DNA from: an uncultured Acidimicrobiales bacterium
Lineage (GTDB): Bacteria > Actinomycetota > Acidimicrobiia > Acidimicrobiales > CATQHL01
Direction: 5' to 3'
Length of the DNA stretch: 64,000 nt
Assembly: GCA_958295925.1 (NCBI GenBank)
Contig: CATQHL010000001.1
Location: 1,067,931 to 1,131,930 of the forward strand
Shown: in pieces, positions 1-8,715 of the stretch
How positions within the stretch are numbered: position 1 is the first letter of the stretch
Layout: each line of letters starts with the position of its first letter
Position numbers and translations under genes: made by a program
Notes under the pieces: model-generated
The model's database searches: none
Seen by the model: the letters and a program-made list of their open reading frames with translations, nothing else
What the model was told of the DNA's origin: nothing

Positions 1-56
1 CTGGTGACCTCGTATCGGCCTGTTGCTCCGCGTTGCATGAATCTCCCACCTGTGGC

Positions 57-216
57 GCTATCGCGCAATTCGTAATAAGGCAACTGCTTATTACGAATTC
101 AGCCTTAAATCATAACAAGGCTACCCGCTATCGCGCAACCCGTACTAAGGCAACCGCCTATTATGAATTCAGCCGTAAATCATAACAAGGCTACCCGCTA
201 TCGCGCAACCCATACT
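57..216. repeat. 70-bp tandem repeat (2.3 copies) with hairpin
   Basis: Units begin at 57, 127 and 197 with the same opening gctatcgcgcaa, so the period is exactly 70 bp; the third copy is partial. The opening of the unit is the complement of the last codons of the res gene, whose stop lies in the array, so the 3' tail of res has been copied downstream twice. In unit 1 a perfect 13-bp inverted repeat (67-79 with 87-99, 7-nt loop) could form a hairpin downstream of res; in unit 2 it is degenerate. Positions 1-56 show nothing recognisable. Confidence 0.85.
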
Positions 217-2989
217 TCATAAGATTCATAAGTTGCGTCAAAGTGCGCAAATTAGCTGAGCACAGTCTAAAAGCTGAAATTTCACCTTGATTGACCCGTG
301 CAAACCGCCAAGGCCTGCAAGTGGCCGAGCTGACTTGCAGACACCAACTTCTGATTGCTTCGTCCTTTGCCTGGGTATCTGGCCAAATGCGGCCTTTCGT
401 TTCGATGATCCAGTTGACTTCGCCGTCACTGCTCGCCTGGACGATCGCCCAGTCCGGGTAGTAGAAACCGACCGCGCCTGAGGACTTGAGGTAGTCCACG
501 CGAAAGGTCGTTGCGGCCCCACCCTGCTCGGTCGTAGCGAGGGACGCAAACCGCAGAACGTCGTCGGCACGGTTTAAAAACTCCGCGAAGCTTCGCTCGT
601 AGTCGTTGTAGGTGGCCACGAAGTTGAAGACGGTCTTTTCGGCTTCCAACGCCGGAAGGTTGCGCCGCCAGATGAAGGGTCTCGTCTCCGACAGCCGATG
701 CTCGGCGTTCGCAAACTCGATGCTCCGGCGCTCGACTGTAAGTTCGCCGATTTTTCTGGCCAGGAGCCCTGCAATTGCCTCCCGCGAATCGGAGCCGGAA
801 AGGTGCGAGCGAATCCAGTCCTCCGCCAGGTTCACCTCACGCCCGAAACAACGCTTCTCAACGTATTCACGCACAATCGGGAGCAAGTCGGCGAAGCAAC
901 CAGTGAGCCTTGCTGCGTCCATCACCTTGTTCGTTACGTCGGCCAGCGCATCTTGAACCATTAGCGGCTGAAGCTCAACGTCGTCTCGCCCTACTTCAGT
1001 CTCAGTAATGGCGTGATCCATCTTCAAATTGATTCGCTGACTTCCGCCTGCCCGGTCCAGTTCGGCAACGGCCTCAAACGAGTCGACGTTTAGTTCCGAG
1101 AGTTTGCGGCAGTTGCGCGTCAGGCTCGGCCTGGTGACAGGTATCACGATGTCGTATTTCAGCTTCTCCCGCACGGGCCCAATGACGACCGTCGAGGGCG
1201 GGTCTTGCGAGGACTCGGCAAAACCGACGCCCTCCCGCTCCAGCTCACGCCGCAGCAGGTCGAGCAGCCTGCGAGTTCCGAGCACCTCCAGCGTCTGCGT
1301 CCGATCAGGGCTGACGTTCGTCATCAGGCGCAGACCGCGCCCGATGACCTGCTCGGGCAGGATCTCCGCCTTCGCGGTGAACGGCCTCAGCCCCAGCACT
1401 ATCGACACTCCTCTAACGTCCCAGCCTTCGCGGAGCATCATCACGCTGACGATCACCTTGATTCTGCTTCCCGCCTCGTCTATGTCCCGCGCCGCTTGAC
1501 GGGCTTTCTCAAGGTCTTTCTTGGTGATTTCGCCTTTGCTGTCGGTGTGGATTACGAGCACTTCCGACTTCTTGAAGCCGAACTCCTTGTCGTTCAAGAA
1601 GAACTCCCCTATGGCATCCGCACAGGCGTTGTTCAAAGTCATCACAAAGAGCACCGAACGGGTTTGAAGCTTCCTGTAGGCGTCCTGATGTGCCTGCCAC
1701 CTCTTCACCGCAGCCCTCAACCAGTATTCGTACTTCTCGACCACGTTCGACCTAGTGACCTTTTCCGGATCTGCTGGGGGTTCGCCAAGTTCGTCTTGCA
1801 TGTTGACGATTAATGGGGCCTTGACTATGCGGTCTTCCACCGCCTGGGCCAGCGGGTAGTCCACCACCGTCCAGGGGAAGTACAGCCCGTTCCGATCTTT
1901 GGGGGTGGCCGTGAAGTCCAGCCAGGCGGCTATTCCCCTTGGCAGCGTTTCGTGGACTCCCTGCAGCGACTGGTTCCACTTCAGTTCTTCGGAGTGGACG
2001 TGGTGGGCTTCGTCGTTCATCACCACCAGGTCGTCGAGCGACTTGACGCGCTCCAGCATCGAACGGCGGCCGGACGCCGCCAGATCTTTGATCGGCCTCG
2101 TGCCCAGCAGCGCCTCAACCGGGTTGGCCGACTCCCGCTCCTCGTCGCGCGACTCATAGAGCTGGTGGATATTGGTCAGGAAAAGGTTCCCCGACGGATC
2201 GGGCTCAGCCGCCTCCCCGCGCAAAATCACCTTCTGCGTAAAACGACCTCTCCACTCAGGCGGGAAGAGGGGGAGTTCGTGAAAGATGCGATTGTGGGCA
2301 AAGTCCTTCTCGAGCCGCTGATAAACGATCACGTTGGGGGCGACGATGAGGAAGTTCGTCGAGAGGTCTGAGCCTTCCACGAGCAGCTTGTGAAAGCGTG
2401 ACCAGACGATGGCCATCGCCATCACCCAGGTCTTACCCGAGCCGGTGGCCATCTTGAAGGCGTAGCGACGCAGGTCTTCTGGAGGGAGTTCCTGGGTTAC
2501 AGAGCCCTTATGAACTGGCGAGGTTCTTGTCAGGAATCTGAGACCATCCATCCTGGTGTGGTACCTGAAGTTCTGGAACAGACGATCCTCCTCGGAGGGT
2601 GTTGCATGCTCTCTTATGAGTTCCAAGCAATCGGTCTGCCTGGCCACCTCAACCAACCAGATCAGCGTCTCGATCGCCTCCCGCTGGCAGAAGTAGTAGC
2701 GGAACGGTGCCTGAAACCCGCGAACCTCGTGATCTTCCTCAAACCAGTACTGGAGCAGCCGCCTGCTTACATCCGCGGCCCCTTCGTAGCCGCCGTCGCG
2801 CCATTCATCGACGGCTCGCCGGATTTTGGGTGGAAGCAGCAGTTGGCTGGGGCGACGCCCTGATCTCTCCTCACGCCAGCCCGTCTGGGCGTCCTCGTCT
2901 TTAACCAGGTATGAAGCGGGCTTCTCCCAAGGCTTTCTGTCGGGAATTTCCGGCAGGTCCTCGGAGTATCCGACGATTGCCTCGGCCAT
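191..2989 (-). CDS. res: Type III restriction enzyme Res subunit (SF2 helicase + PD-(D/E)xK nuclease)
   Basis: This is the motor and nuclease subunit of a type III restriction system; in this family it acts with Mod and cuts DNA after ATP-dependent communication between recognition sites. Visible helicase motifs are ATGSGKT (181-187), DEAH (326-329), TATP (360-363), LREGWDV (519-525) and QVIGRGLR (547-554). The C-terminal nuclease signature is PDW (845-847) followed by IIETKGR (861-867). At 932 aa it is full length for the family and shows no disruption. The ATG lies 3 nt after the stop of the intact mod frame, so the two are almost certainly cotranscribed and coupled. The last codons lie inside the 70-bp tandem repeat. 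Confidence 0.93.
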   Translation of the reverse strand: MAEAIVGYSEDLPEIPDRKPWEKPASYLVKDEDAQTGWREERSGRRPSQLLLPPKIRRAVDEWRDGGYEGAADVSRRLLQYWFEEDHEVRGFQAPFRYYFCQREAIETLIWLVEVARQTDCLELIREHATPSEEDRLFQNFRYHTRMDGLRFLTRTSPVHKGSVTQELPPEDLRRYAFKMATGSGKTWVMAMAIVWSRFHKLLVEGSDLSTNFLIVAPNVIVYQRLEKDFAHNRIFHELPLFPPEWRGRFTQKVILRGEAAEPDPSGNLFLTNIHQLYESRDEERESANPVEALLGTRPIKDLAASGRRSMLERVKSLDDLVVMNDEAHHVHSEELKWNQSLQGVHETLPRGIAAWLDFTATPKDRNGLYFPWTVVDYPLAQAVEDRIVKAPLIVNMQDELGEPPADPEKVTRSNVVEKYEYWLRAAVKRWQAHQDAYRKLQTRSVLFVMTLNNACADAIGEFFLNDKEFGFKKSEVLVIHTDSKGEITKKDLEKARQAARDIDEAGSRIKVIVSVMMLREGWDVRGVSIVLGLRPFTAKAEILPEQVIGRGLRLMTNVSPDRTQTLEVLGTRRLLDLLRRELEREGVGFAESSQDPPSTVVIGPVREKLKYDIVIPVTRPSLTRNCRKLSELNVDSFEAVAELDRAGGSQRINLKMDHAITETEVGRDDVELQPLMVQDALADVTNKVMDAARLTGCFADLLPIVREYVEKRCFGREVNLAEDWIRSHLSGSDSREAIAGLLARKIGELTVERRSIEFANAEHRLSETRPFIWRRNLPALEAEKTVFNFVATYNDYERSFAEFLNRADDVLRFASLATTEQGGAATTFRVDYLKSSGAVGFYYPDWAIVQASSDGEVNWIIETKGRIWPDTQAKDEAIRSWCLQVSSATCRPWRFARVNQGEISAFRLCSANLRTLTQLMNLMKYGLRDSG

Positions 2990-2992
2990 GCT

Positions 2993-4976
2993 CTAGCCCA
3001 CGCCCACGTCGTACACCTGCGAGGTGTCGTTGCCGAAGACGTCGACAACCTTGACGAGAACCCGGTACTTGCCCGGCTCTTCGTAGACGTGCAGGCCTGA
3101 CTCGAGCGGGAGAGAGCGCTCCTTGCGGGTGCGGTAGGCGACCCATCCCTGCATGAAGGTGTCGTTGCGGAAGTCCCAGTCCACCGCCCAATAGTCGATG
3201 TAGTCCGACCACTTCGTGATCTTTGCGCGCACATCCTCGGGAATGAGCTCGCGGTTGGGGATGACGAAATCCTTGAGTAGCACTCTGCGGCAACGCCCAT
3301 TTGCGGCAACGCCCCCCCCCCCCCCGGGCTATCACAATTTTCGCTTCCAGGTAGGCCAACTCGAAGAAGTCGATGTCGCCCTTGTCGGCTGCCTGCTCCT
3401 CCATAACTTCACGCGGGATGGTGAGCAGAATCAGCTTTACACCCTGGTTCTTGGCCACGTCGTGCATGGGGCCGCCTTTGCGGAGGTCGTTGTTCGGGCC
3501 GGACAGCCCCATCTCCCACTCCCATCCCAGCACGTGAAGTTCGCTCTGACTGCGCTTCACGCACTCATCGAGCGCCTGCTGAATCTCGCTGATGGTGACA
3601 GGTGCATCAACCGCCCCGATGTGCACCATCGCCTTCCCCTTCCGGCCATGAAGGTGCGTCATACCGGGCACAGGCTCAGCACCGTAGAGCCTGAGAATGA
3701 AGGCGAGATACTCGAAGAGAGCCGTCTCCGTCATCTCATTGCCTTTCCTATCCCCAAAAGTGGCACCCTGCCAATATTGACGCTCGTACTTGCCGAGGTT
3801 CAGCACCTCAAACGGCTTGCAGCCTTCTATTCCTAGCAGCCTCTTGCGTGAGACATGTATGCCCCAGCGTCCCAGGTCGCATCCAATCCACCGACGACCA
3901 AGCTTCTCGGCGACCGCCATAGTTGTACCGGAGCCACAGAAAAAGTCAGCCACAAGATCGCCTGGGTTGGAAGATATTTTGATAATTCTTTCGAGCAGAC
4001 GTTCTGGTTTTTGAGTTGGGAAGCCGGTAATTTCTGAGGTAGTTCCAATCTTATATGCTCTAGGATCGGCGTATGCTTGCTGGATGTCAGTCCAAACTGT
4101 TGAAGCTGGCACACCTTTGCTGTCAACAAGATACTGTTTTTCCCAATACTTTTGTCCAGTAGTTTTATCAACTCGTTGCCTTTTTCGGTATTTTCTACCT
4201 TCTTCATCAACATGTCTAAACCAATCTTTGATGTACTTATCTGAGTATGGAAGATACGCAATCTTGTACTTTTGCTTTCCGTAATTCTTCGCGAAAATGT
4301 AGATTAGATCATGCGCTTTAACAAGCTTTGAACCGGACACCCGACCACCAGAAGGTGAACCGTAGGCCCATACTATTTCACCAAGTGAACATTCTTCACG
4401 AAATATTTCATCAAGAACAGGCCGCAAGTGATGACCTACATACCAATCTAAATGCATGTAGATTGTTCCATTTTCGCTAAGCAGATCTCTCATCAATTGC
4501 AAACGACTGCTAATCATATTAAACCAAGAATCTTTTCCTTTACCCCAAGTATCTCGATATGCCTTTTCCTCAATTATTGATTGCTTCTTGTCAATTTCTT
4601 CTCCGCTCTCACCGATTGGAGCAGTAAACGAGAAATCCGCACCTGTGGCGAAGGGCGGATCAATGTATATTAAGTCGATCTTTCCGGCAAACCGTTTCAG
4701 CAGCGAGCCCATTACAAGCAGGTTGTCACCCCAAATGAGTTTGTTTCGCCAGCCTTTATCGAAGGTCTCCCCCTCATCTCCCTGATAAGTCTTGAAGAGG
4801 GATATTCCTTTTGTCTTTTCCGTATCACGAGTAGAGCGGCTTTCTTTAATAGTCTCAATCACCTGAAACGGCAGGTCTACACGTAGCGTCCCTTTAAGCG
4901 TTCCGTCTTCGTTGTACTTTCCCGGCCAAACCAGTTCTGTCTTCGTGATTTCTATCTTCGCCACTTTGTCCTCCAC
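2993..4976 (-). CDS. mod: Type III DNA methyltransferase Mod, frame-broken at a G14 tract (candidate phase-variable gene)
   Basis: Modification and specificity subunit of the type III system. DPPF (106-109, motif IV) precedes FCGSGTT (346-352, motif I), the order of beta-class N6-adenine methyltransferases. The GTG start at 4976 overlaps by 1 nt the second stop of the upstream winged-helix frame. The frame runs cleanly to residue 551, then meets 14 G (3312-3325). As written it continues out of frame to 2901, giving 691 aa with an Arg/Gly-rich tail that overlaps res. The conserved-looking C-terminus (LLKDFVIPNRELIPEDV, then a WSDYIDYWAVDWDF stretch) lies in the next frame, 2993-3283. Losing one G gives a 660-aa protein ending 3 nt before res; losing one 16-bp repeat copy also restores the frame. 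The central part, probably including target recognition, is visibly AT-rich. Confidence 0.88.
3286..3314. repeat. 13-bp direct repeat, 16-bp period, beside the G tract
   Basis: The 13-mer tgcggcaacgccc occurs at 3286-3298 and again at 3302-3314, running into the homopolymer. A 16-bp period is not a multiple of three, so gaining or losing one copy shifts the mod frame. Removing one copy would put the current 14-G allele back in frame. Confidence 0.85.
3312..3325 (-). repeat. Homopolymer G14 (coding strand) inside mod
   Basis: Fourteen consecutive C on the + strand, G on the mod strand, encode the Gly run after residue 551 and are followed by loss of the reading frame. Runs of this length slip during replication and in other bacteria are classic on/off switches of type III mod genes. 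They are also error-prone in sequencing, so the stated length is provisional. Confidence 0.9.
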
Positions 4977-5053
4977 TATTTGTGTAAAAGAAGCCTGTCA
5001 CGCTGCGCTTGCCCCGCTGCCGTAAGCCGATAGCGCTGCTTGCTGCTGCGTGG

Positions 5054-5389
5054 CTAGTCAGGAATTGTCATTTCGATCAGCCCAGCCCGCAAGGCGGGAA
5101 GAAGGTAAGCCGTCCGAAAATATGGCTCGCTTCTGAAGCCAAGCGCCTCCTGCAGGCCTTTCCTGCTCACCTCACCGCTCATCGCTCGCAGCAGAATATG
5201 TTGGCGTGCGACTTCATCGACAGCCCGACGGAAGGCTTCATCGGTAGCAGTGGCCCCTTCATTGATAGCAACGAGTTCGTCTATGAGCCGACGGGTAGTT
5301 TCATCAGCGACTTCATCTGTAACTTCATCGATGACTTCACCTGTGACTTCATCGCTAGCGATGACTTCATCCGTAACTTCATCCGTCAA
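5054..5389 (-). CDS. Winged-helix C-terminal remnant of an AlbA_2/Fic-type regulator, ended by an in-frame amber
   Basis: The 111-aa frame begins with a TDEV-type repeat linker (residues 2-28) and ends in a winged-helix-like segment (LQEALGFRSEPYFRTAYL, then LRAGLIEMTIPD). In AlbA_2-domain and Fic-type proteins this module is the C-terminal end and usually continues with a Lys and a PRS...RYRLT stretch. Here the next codon is TAG (5054-5056), after which the same frame continues PRSSKQRYRLTAAG and reaches a second TAG at 4976-4978 that overlaps the mod GTG by 1 nt. This looks like AAG changed to TAG, or readthrough. The TTG start at 5389 has no clear ribosome site and a TGA lies just upstream, so the gene has probably lost its N-terminal domain. 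Confidence 0.6.
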   Translation of the reverse strand: MTDEVTDEVIASDEVTGEVIDEVTDEVADETTRRLIDELVAINEGATATDEAFRRAVDEVARQHILLRAMSGEVSRKGLQEALGFRSEPYFRTAYLLPALRAGLIEMTIPD

Positions 5390-5486
5390 ACGCCCGACAA
5401 CTCAGTCCCTATCAGCGACTTCGCAGCATTCCGGATAGAACTTCATCCGCAACTTCATCGGTGACTTCATCGGTGACTTCATCGGT
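5295..5486. repeat. 12-bp minisatellite encoding TDEV units
   Basis: Imperfect 12-bp units of the type gacttcatcggt (+ strand) form two blocks, about eight units at 5295-5389 with one 6-bp insertion, and about four at 5438-5486. On the minus strand each unit reads Thr-Asp-Glu-Val or a variant. The two blocks are preceded by similar VGRL codons but lie in different frames (100 bp apart) with stops between them, so the upstream block is a separate, broken copy. Spacer-less units and coding periodicity exclude a CRISPR array. Confidence 0.85.
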
Positions 5487-5524
5487 CAGCCGCCCCACCG
5501 CGAGATCGGAACGGGGATCTCGCT

Positions 5525-7801
5525 CTACTCCCAGCGACGCTTCTGGTAGTCCATCATGTCTTGACCGAGCAGCGGCTTGGTGGCGTTGCCCGAGCGCACC
5601 CAGAACTCGCTGGCTGATTGCCCGCCTCCCTGCAGCGGCTTGGCAAACACGGGCTTTGCGGAAGGCGACACCGAGACCAGGCAGATCTCGCGGCCTCCAT
5701 CCCCTTCAAAGCGGATCCTCACGAGACCCGCCGTCGGGGTGGAAAGGTTGGCGTCAAGTAGCTGCCTCAGGTAAAGCTCATAGCTGTCCCGCCCAGGCTT
5801 GGACAGTGTTCGCATGTCCTCGTAAAGACCCAGCACCTCACCGTTGTCGTCCACCCCGATCAGCAGCGTGCCCCCCTCGGCATTCAGAAAACCGCATACG
5901 GACTTTATGACGGTGTGCCCCATTCTTTTGTCGACCTCGCGGGTTCGTAGATTTAGGCGCGCAGTCGACTTGTACTCCACAGACTGCGACTCTCCAGCCG
6001 ACAAAAAGTCCACAATGTCAGGCTGTACTAGAACTGGTTCTTGATTGCCCCAAAGAGTCTCAAATCCATCCCTCGCCACCTTTGCAATAAGCTTTCTGCG
6101 CTTCTCAAGAAAATCCGCGTAGTCGAGCTGATCCCAACCAAGCGGGAGGGCATGCCAGTACATCTGACGGCGGAGGTGCTCTGGATTCATACGCTCCGAC
6201 ATTACCGGCCAATACTCACGTGGATCGTCAGCACTTATGACAGCGTTTTCCGGCCAATTTGCAAATACCATATTTGCAATGGCATTCACGAGACGCTTTC
6301 CCGTTATTCCTCTACCAGCCAGATGCGCTCTAGGAAACAAGTGATGACGCTCAACGGTTCTTTGGGAGGCAGCATTTGAATCAAACAACTCTCTTACCCG
6401 CTGAGAACCAAACAACGATTCTGCGTCAAGCAAATTCAGGGCAGCCCAGTAGGAAGCCAGAGCTGGCGACTTCGCTGCCGACTTGTCCAGCATATTTGGA
6501 AGTGAAATCGCCCAAAAGTCATCTGTAAATGCGGCACGTACTCCCTTATTTAACTCCTGGCAAAATGCGTTTCTGTCTGATGTCTCCAAATCGGAAATTC
6601 GACGAAGGTCTGCCTCGAGTTGAGTTTCTGGAGAGTTTGTGTAGCGACCGGTTGTGTGGGCCATGAAGAACCATCGAGCAATCACACTCCGCAAAGTATA
6701 ATTGTCTAGGCTGAAGTCGCGTCTGCCAATCAACCATAAGACGTAAGAATATAGAAGGGCGGCCTCGGAACTGATCATGCGACTGCTACGAAAACCAGCC
6801 GCAGTCAGGCACTTCAAGAATTCATGCCAATTCTCGAGATCTAATACTTCCTCCTGCGCAGCGCGCAACAGCTCGAACTGTGATGTTCTCCTTTCCTCGG
6901 AAACTAATCCTGTATCAAGATCTTTCCCACGTAAAATATTGTAGACAAGAGAGAGCCGCGCTCTGCGAAAGGCAACACCAATCCCCACTCTAAGCATCTG
7001 ATTTGGCGATGGATTAATAAATTCATTTTGAGGCGAGGGCCAAGAAGTATTTATCTCAGTGGCTTTTCGGCAAAAGTCCTCGAGTTGCACTCGACCCTTA
7101 TCCCAGTGAACCGACATTAGAGTTAGGATGAATGAATCCTGGTTAAGCTTGACCCCTTCGGAGTTAATCCTCACAAATATCTCGGCGACCTTTTCCTCGT
7201 CAACGCTAGCGTTTAGCTCAATCACCTGAAAGCGGAAATCGCGCAGGTCGCGCACCCTGTCGATCCTCTCCTCAAGCGCATCCTGTTCCTCTGGGGTAAG
7301 CGACACTGAATGGCTGTTGTCAAGGCGTTCCATGAACTCCCGAACCCTTGACTTGTAACCGGGCCTCCAGAGAACAGTTACGTCTGGAACATATTCGGGA
7401 GACTTCTCAACGGCTGCGTTTGACACTTCAAATTTTTCGTCGGAAGGCCTAAAGGCGATCCGAATTATTTGTTCCCTGTAAGCATCGGTAAGCACGGGCT
7501 TTCCATTTAGCACCGCGTAAAGCGACGTGAGTCGCTGCTGCCCGTCGACTATCAACAGCTTGGGCACCTTGTCTTCTTCGCTGCCGTGAATCTGTCGCTT
7601 TCCGACTCCGGCCCCCGTCTCCCAGAACACGAGTGTGCCGATCGGAAACCCCCTGTACATTGAGTCAAATAGGTCGCGCACCTGCCATGACTTCCAAACA
7701 AACGGGCGCTGAATTTCCGGTAGGGCTATGTTGCCATGTCGAATATCTTCGTTCAGATGGATCAATGAGTAGTTAGTATCGCGATAAAGCGTTGGGGGCA
7801 T
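5525..7801 (-). CDS. GmrSD-like DUF262/HNH nuclease fused to AlbA_2 (Schlafen-type) domain
   Basis: A 758-aa fusion. The N-terminal DUF262 part carries QRPFVW (31-36), the nucleotide-handling DGQQR (86-90) and RINSEG (211-216). An HNH-type DUF1524-like motif follows (ERHHLFPRAHL, 484-494, with a downstream Asn around 506). The last ~160 residues are an AlbA_2 domain with VEYKST (608-613) and AEGGTLLIGVDDNGEVLG (641-658). DUF262/DUF1524 proteins include GmrSD and BrxU, which restrict phage DNA, often modified DNA; AlbA_2 is a putative nucleic-acid-binding domain. I chose the ATG at 7801 because the 61 codons upstream in frame look non-coding and overlap the divergent gene. Parts are AT-rich, suggesting transfer. 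Exact substrate is not deducible. Confidence 0.85.
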   Translation of the reverse strand: MPPTLYRDTNYSLIHLNEDIRHGNIALPEIQRPFVWKSWQVRDLFDSMYRGFPIGTLVFWETGAGVGKRQIHGSEEDKVPKLLIVDGQQRLTSLYAVLNGKPVLTDAYREQIIRIAFRPSDEKFEVSNAAVEKSPEYVPDVTVLWRPGYKSRVREFMERLDNSHSVSLTPEEQDALEERIDRVRDLRDFRFQVIELNASVDEEKVAEIFVRINSEGVKLNQDSFILTLMSVHWDKGRVQLEDFCRKATEINTSWPSPQNEFINPSPNQMLRVGIGVAFRRARLSLVYNILRGKDLDTGLVSEERRTSQFELLRAAQEEVLDLENWHEFLKCLTAAGFRSSRMISSEAALLYSYVLWLIGRRDFSLDNYTLRSVIARWFFMAHTTGRYTNSPETQLEADLRRISDLETSDRNAFCQELNKGVRAAFTDDFWAISLPNMLDKSAAKSPALASYWAALNLLDAESLFGSQRVRELFDSNAASQRTVERHHLFPRAHLAGRGITGKRLVNAIANMVFANWPENAVISADDPREYWPVMSERMNPEHLRRQMYWHALPLGWDQLDYADFLEKRRKLIAKVARDGFETLWGNQEPVLVQPDIVDFLSAGESQSVEYKSTARLNLRTREVDKRMGHTVIKSVCGFLNAEGGTLLIGVDDNGEVLGLYEDMRTLSKPGRDSYELYLRQLLDANLSTPTAGLVRIRFEGDGGREICLVSVSPSAKPVFAKPLQGGGQSASEFWVRSGNATKPLLGQDMMDYQKRRWE

Positions 7802-7965
7802 GGGGAACTCGCAGTCGGTCGAAGGGGGCAAAGTGCTCGAAAGGTGATAATAGCCGGAAATTGCGTCATTGCTGTCACACCCGTTCGTACAATGGCCTTG
7901 GAAGAACGCGTCCAGCCACCTAGGCCTGCCAACACCTGAGATCGGCGAAAGCCAGGAAGACCGTA

Positions 7966-8715
7966 ATGGGAGATCGCAGCACAATCGAGTGGACTGAGGC
8001 GACCTGGAACCCCACTACAGGGTGCGACAGAACATCGCCTGGCTGCGACAACTGCTACGCCCTGACTCTCGCTAAGCGACTCAAGGCCATGGGGCTAGAG
8101 AAATATCAAAACGATGGCGAGCTGCGCACGAGCGGGCCGGGGTTTCGTCTGACGCTCCACCCTGACACTCTTTCCATCCCGCATAATTGGCGCTCACCCC
8201 GCACCGTCTTCGTCAATTCGATGAGCGACTTGTTTCACCCGGAAGTGCCGGACAACTACATTCAACGCGTCTTTGATGTGATTGCGGACACCCCAAGGCA
8301 CCAGTATCAAATCCTTACCAAGCGAGCGAAACGCCTAGCAGCGATGTCTCACAGACTTGACTGGCCGGACAATCTCTGGATGGGCGTGAGCATCGAGAAC
8401 AGCAGATACCGCTTTCGCCTCGACTACCTTCGCGCAACCCGGGCGACAATTCGCTTTGTCAGCGCAGAGCCGTTGATCGGACCCATTGATCACCTCGACC
8501 TTGACGGCATTCACTGGGTAATTGCCGGCGGTGAGAGCGGGCCGGGCGCGCGCCCCATGGATCTGGCATGGGTCACTAGTCTTCGAGATCAGTGTGAGGA
8601 TGCCGACGTCCCATTCTTCTTCAAGCAATGGGGAGGACGCACGCCCAAATCCGGCGGGCGTGAGCTGGACGGACGCACCCACGACGAAATGCCTAATTTG
8701 ATGAGGGTGAAGTGA
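7966..8715 (+). CDS. DUF5131 (phage Gp37/Gp68-type) three-Cys protein
   Basis: 249 aa, beginning GDRSTIEWTEATWNPTTGC as in the phage Gp37/Gp68 (DUF5131) family. Cys20, Cys27 and Cys30 form a CX6CX2C cluster resembling a radical-SAM iron-sulfur site, followed by a TIM-barrel-like pattern (FVNSMSDLFH, ILTKRAKRL, WMGVSIEN, SAEPLIGP, WVIAGGESGPGARPM). Homologues occur in phages and mobile islands and often sit beside a three-Cys-motif partner (TcmP), which is absent here. ATG at 7966 with AGGA upstream; the gene diverges from the GmrSD-like gene across about 160 bp that should hold both promoters. Biochemical role unknown. Positions 8716-8915 downstream contain nothing I recognise. Confidence 0.85.
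   Translation: MGDRSTIEWTEATWNPTTGCDRTSPGCDNCYALTLAKRLKAMGLEKYQNDGELRTSGPGFRLTLHPDTLSIPHNWRSPRTVFVNSMSDLFHPEVPDNYIQRVFDVIADTPRHQYQILTKRAKRLAAMSHRLDWPDNLWMGVSIENSRYRFRLDYLRATRATIRFVSAEPLIGPIDHLDLDGIHWVIAGGESGPGARPMDLAWVTSLRDQCEDADVPFFFKQWGGRTPKSGGRELDGRTHDEMPNLMRVK

Noticed and set aside
2901-4976. 691-aa Mod reading as the native protein
   Set aside because: After the G run its composition becomes Arg/Gly-rich and overlaps the res start, while the conserved C-terminus sits in the other frame.
57-5486. Repeat arrays at 57-216 and 5295-5486 as CRISPR
   Set aside because: The 70-bp array has no unique spacers, and the 12-bp array is contiguous and coding; no cas genes are present.
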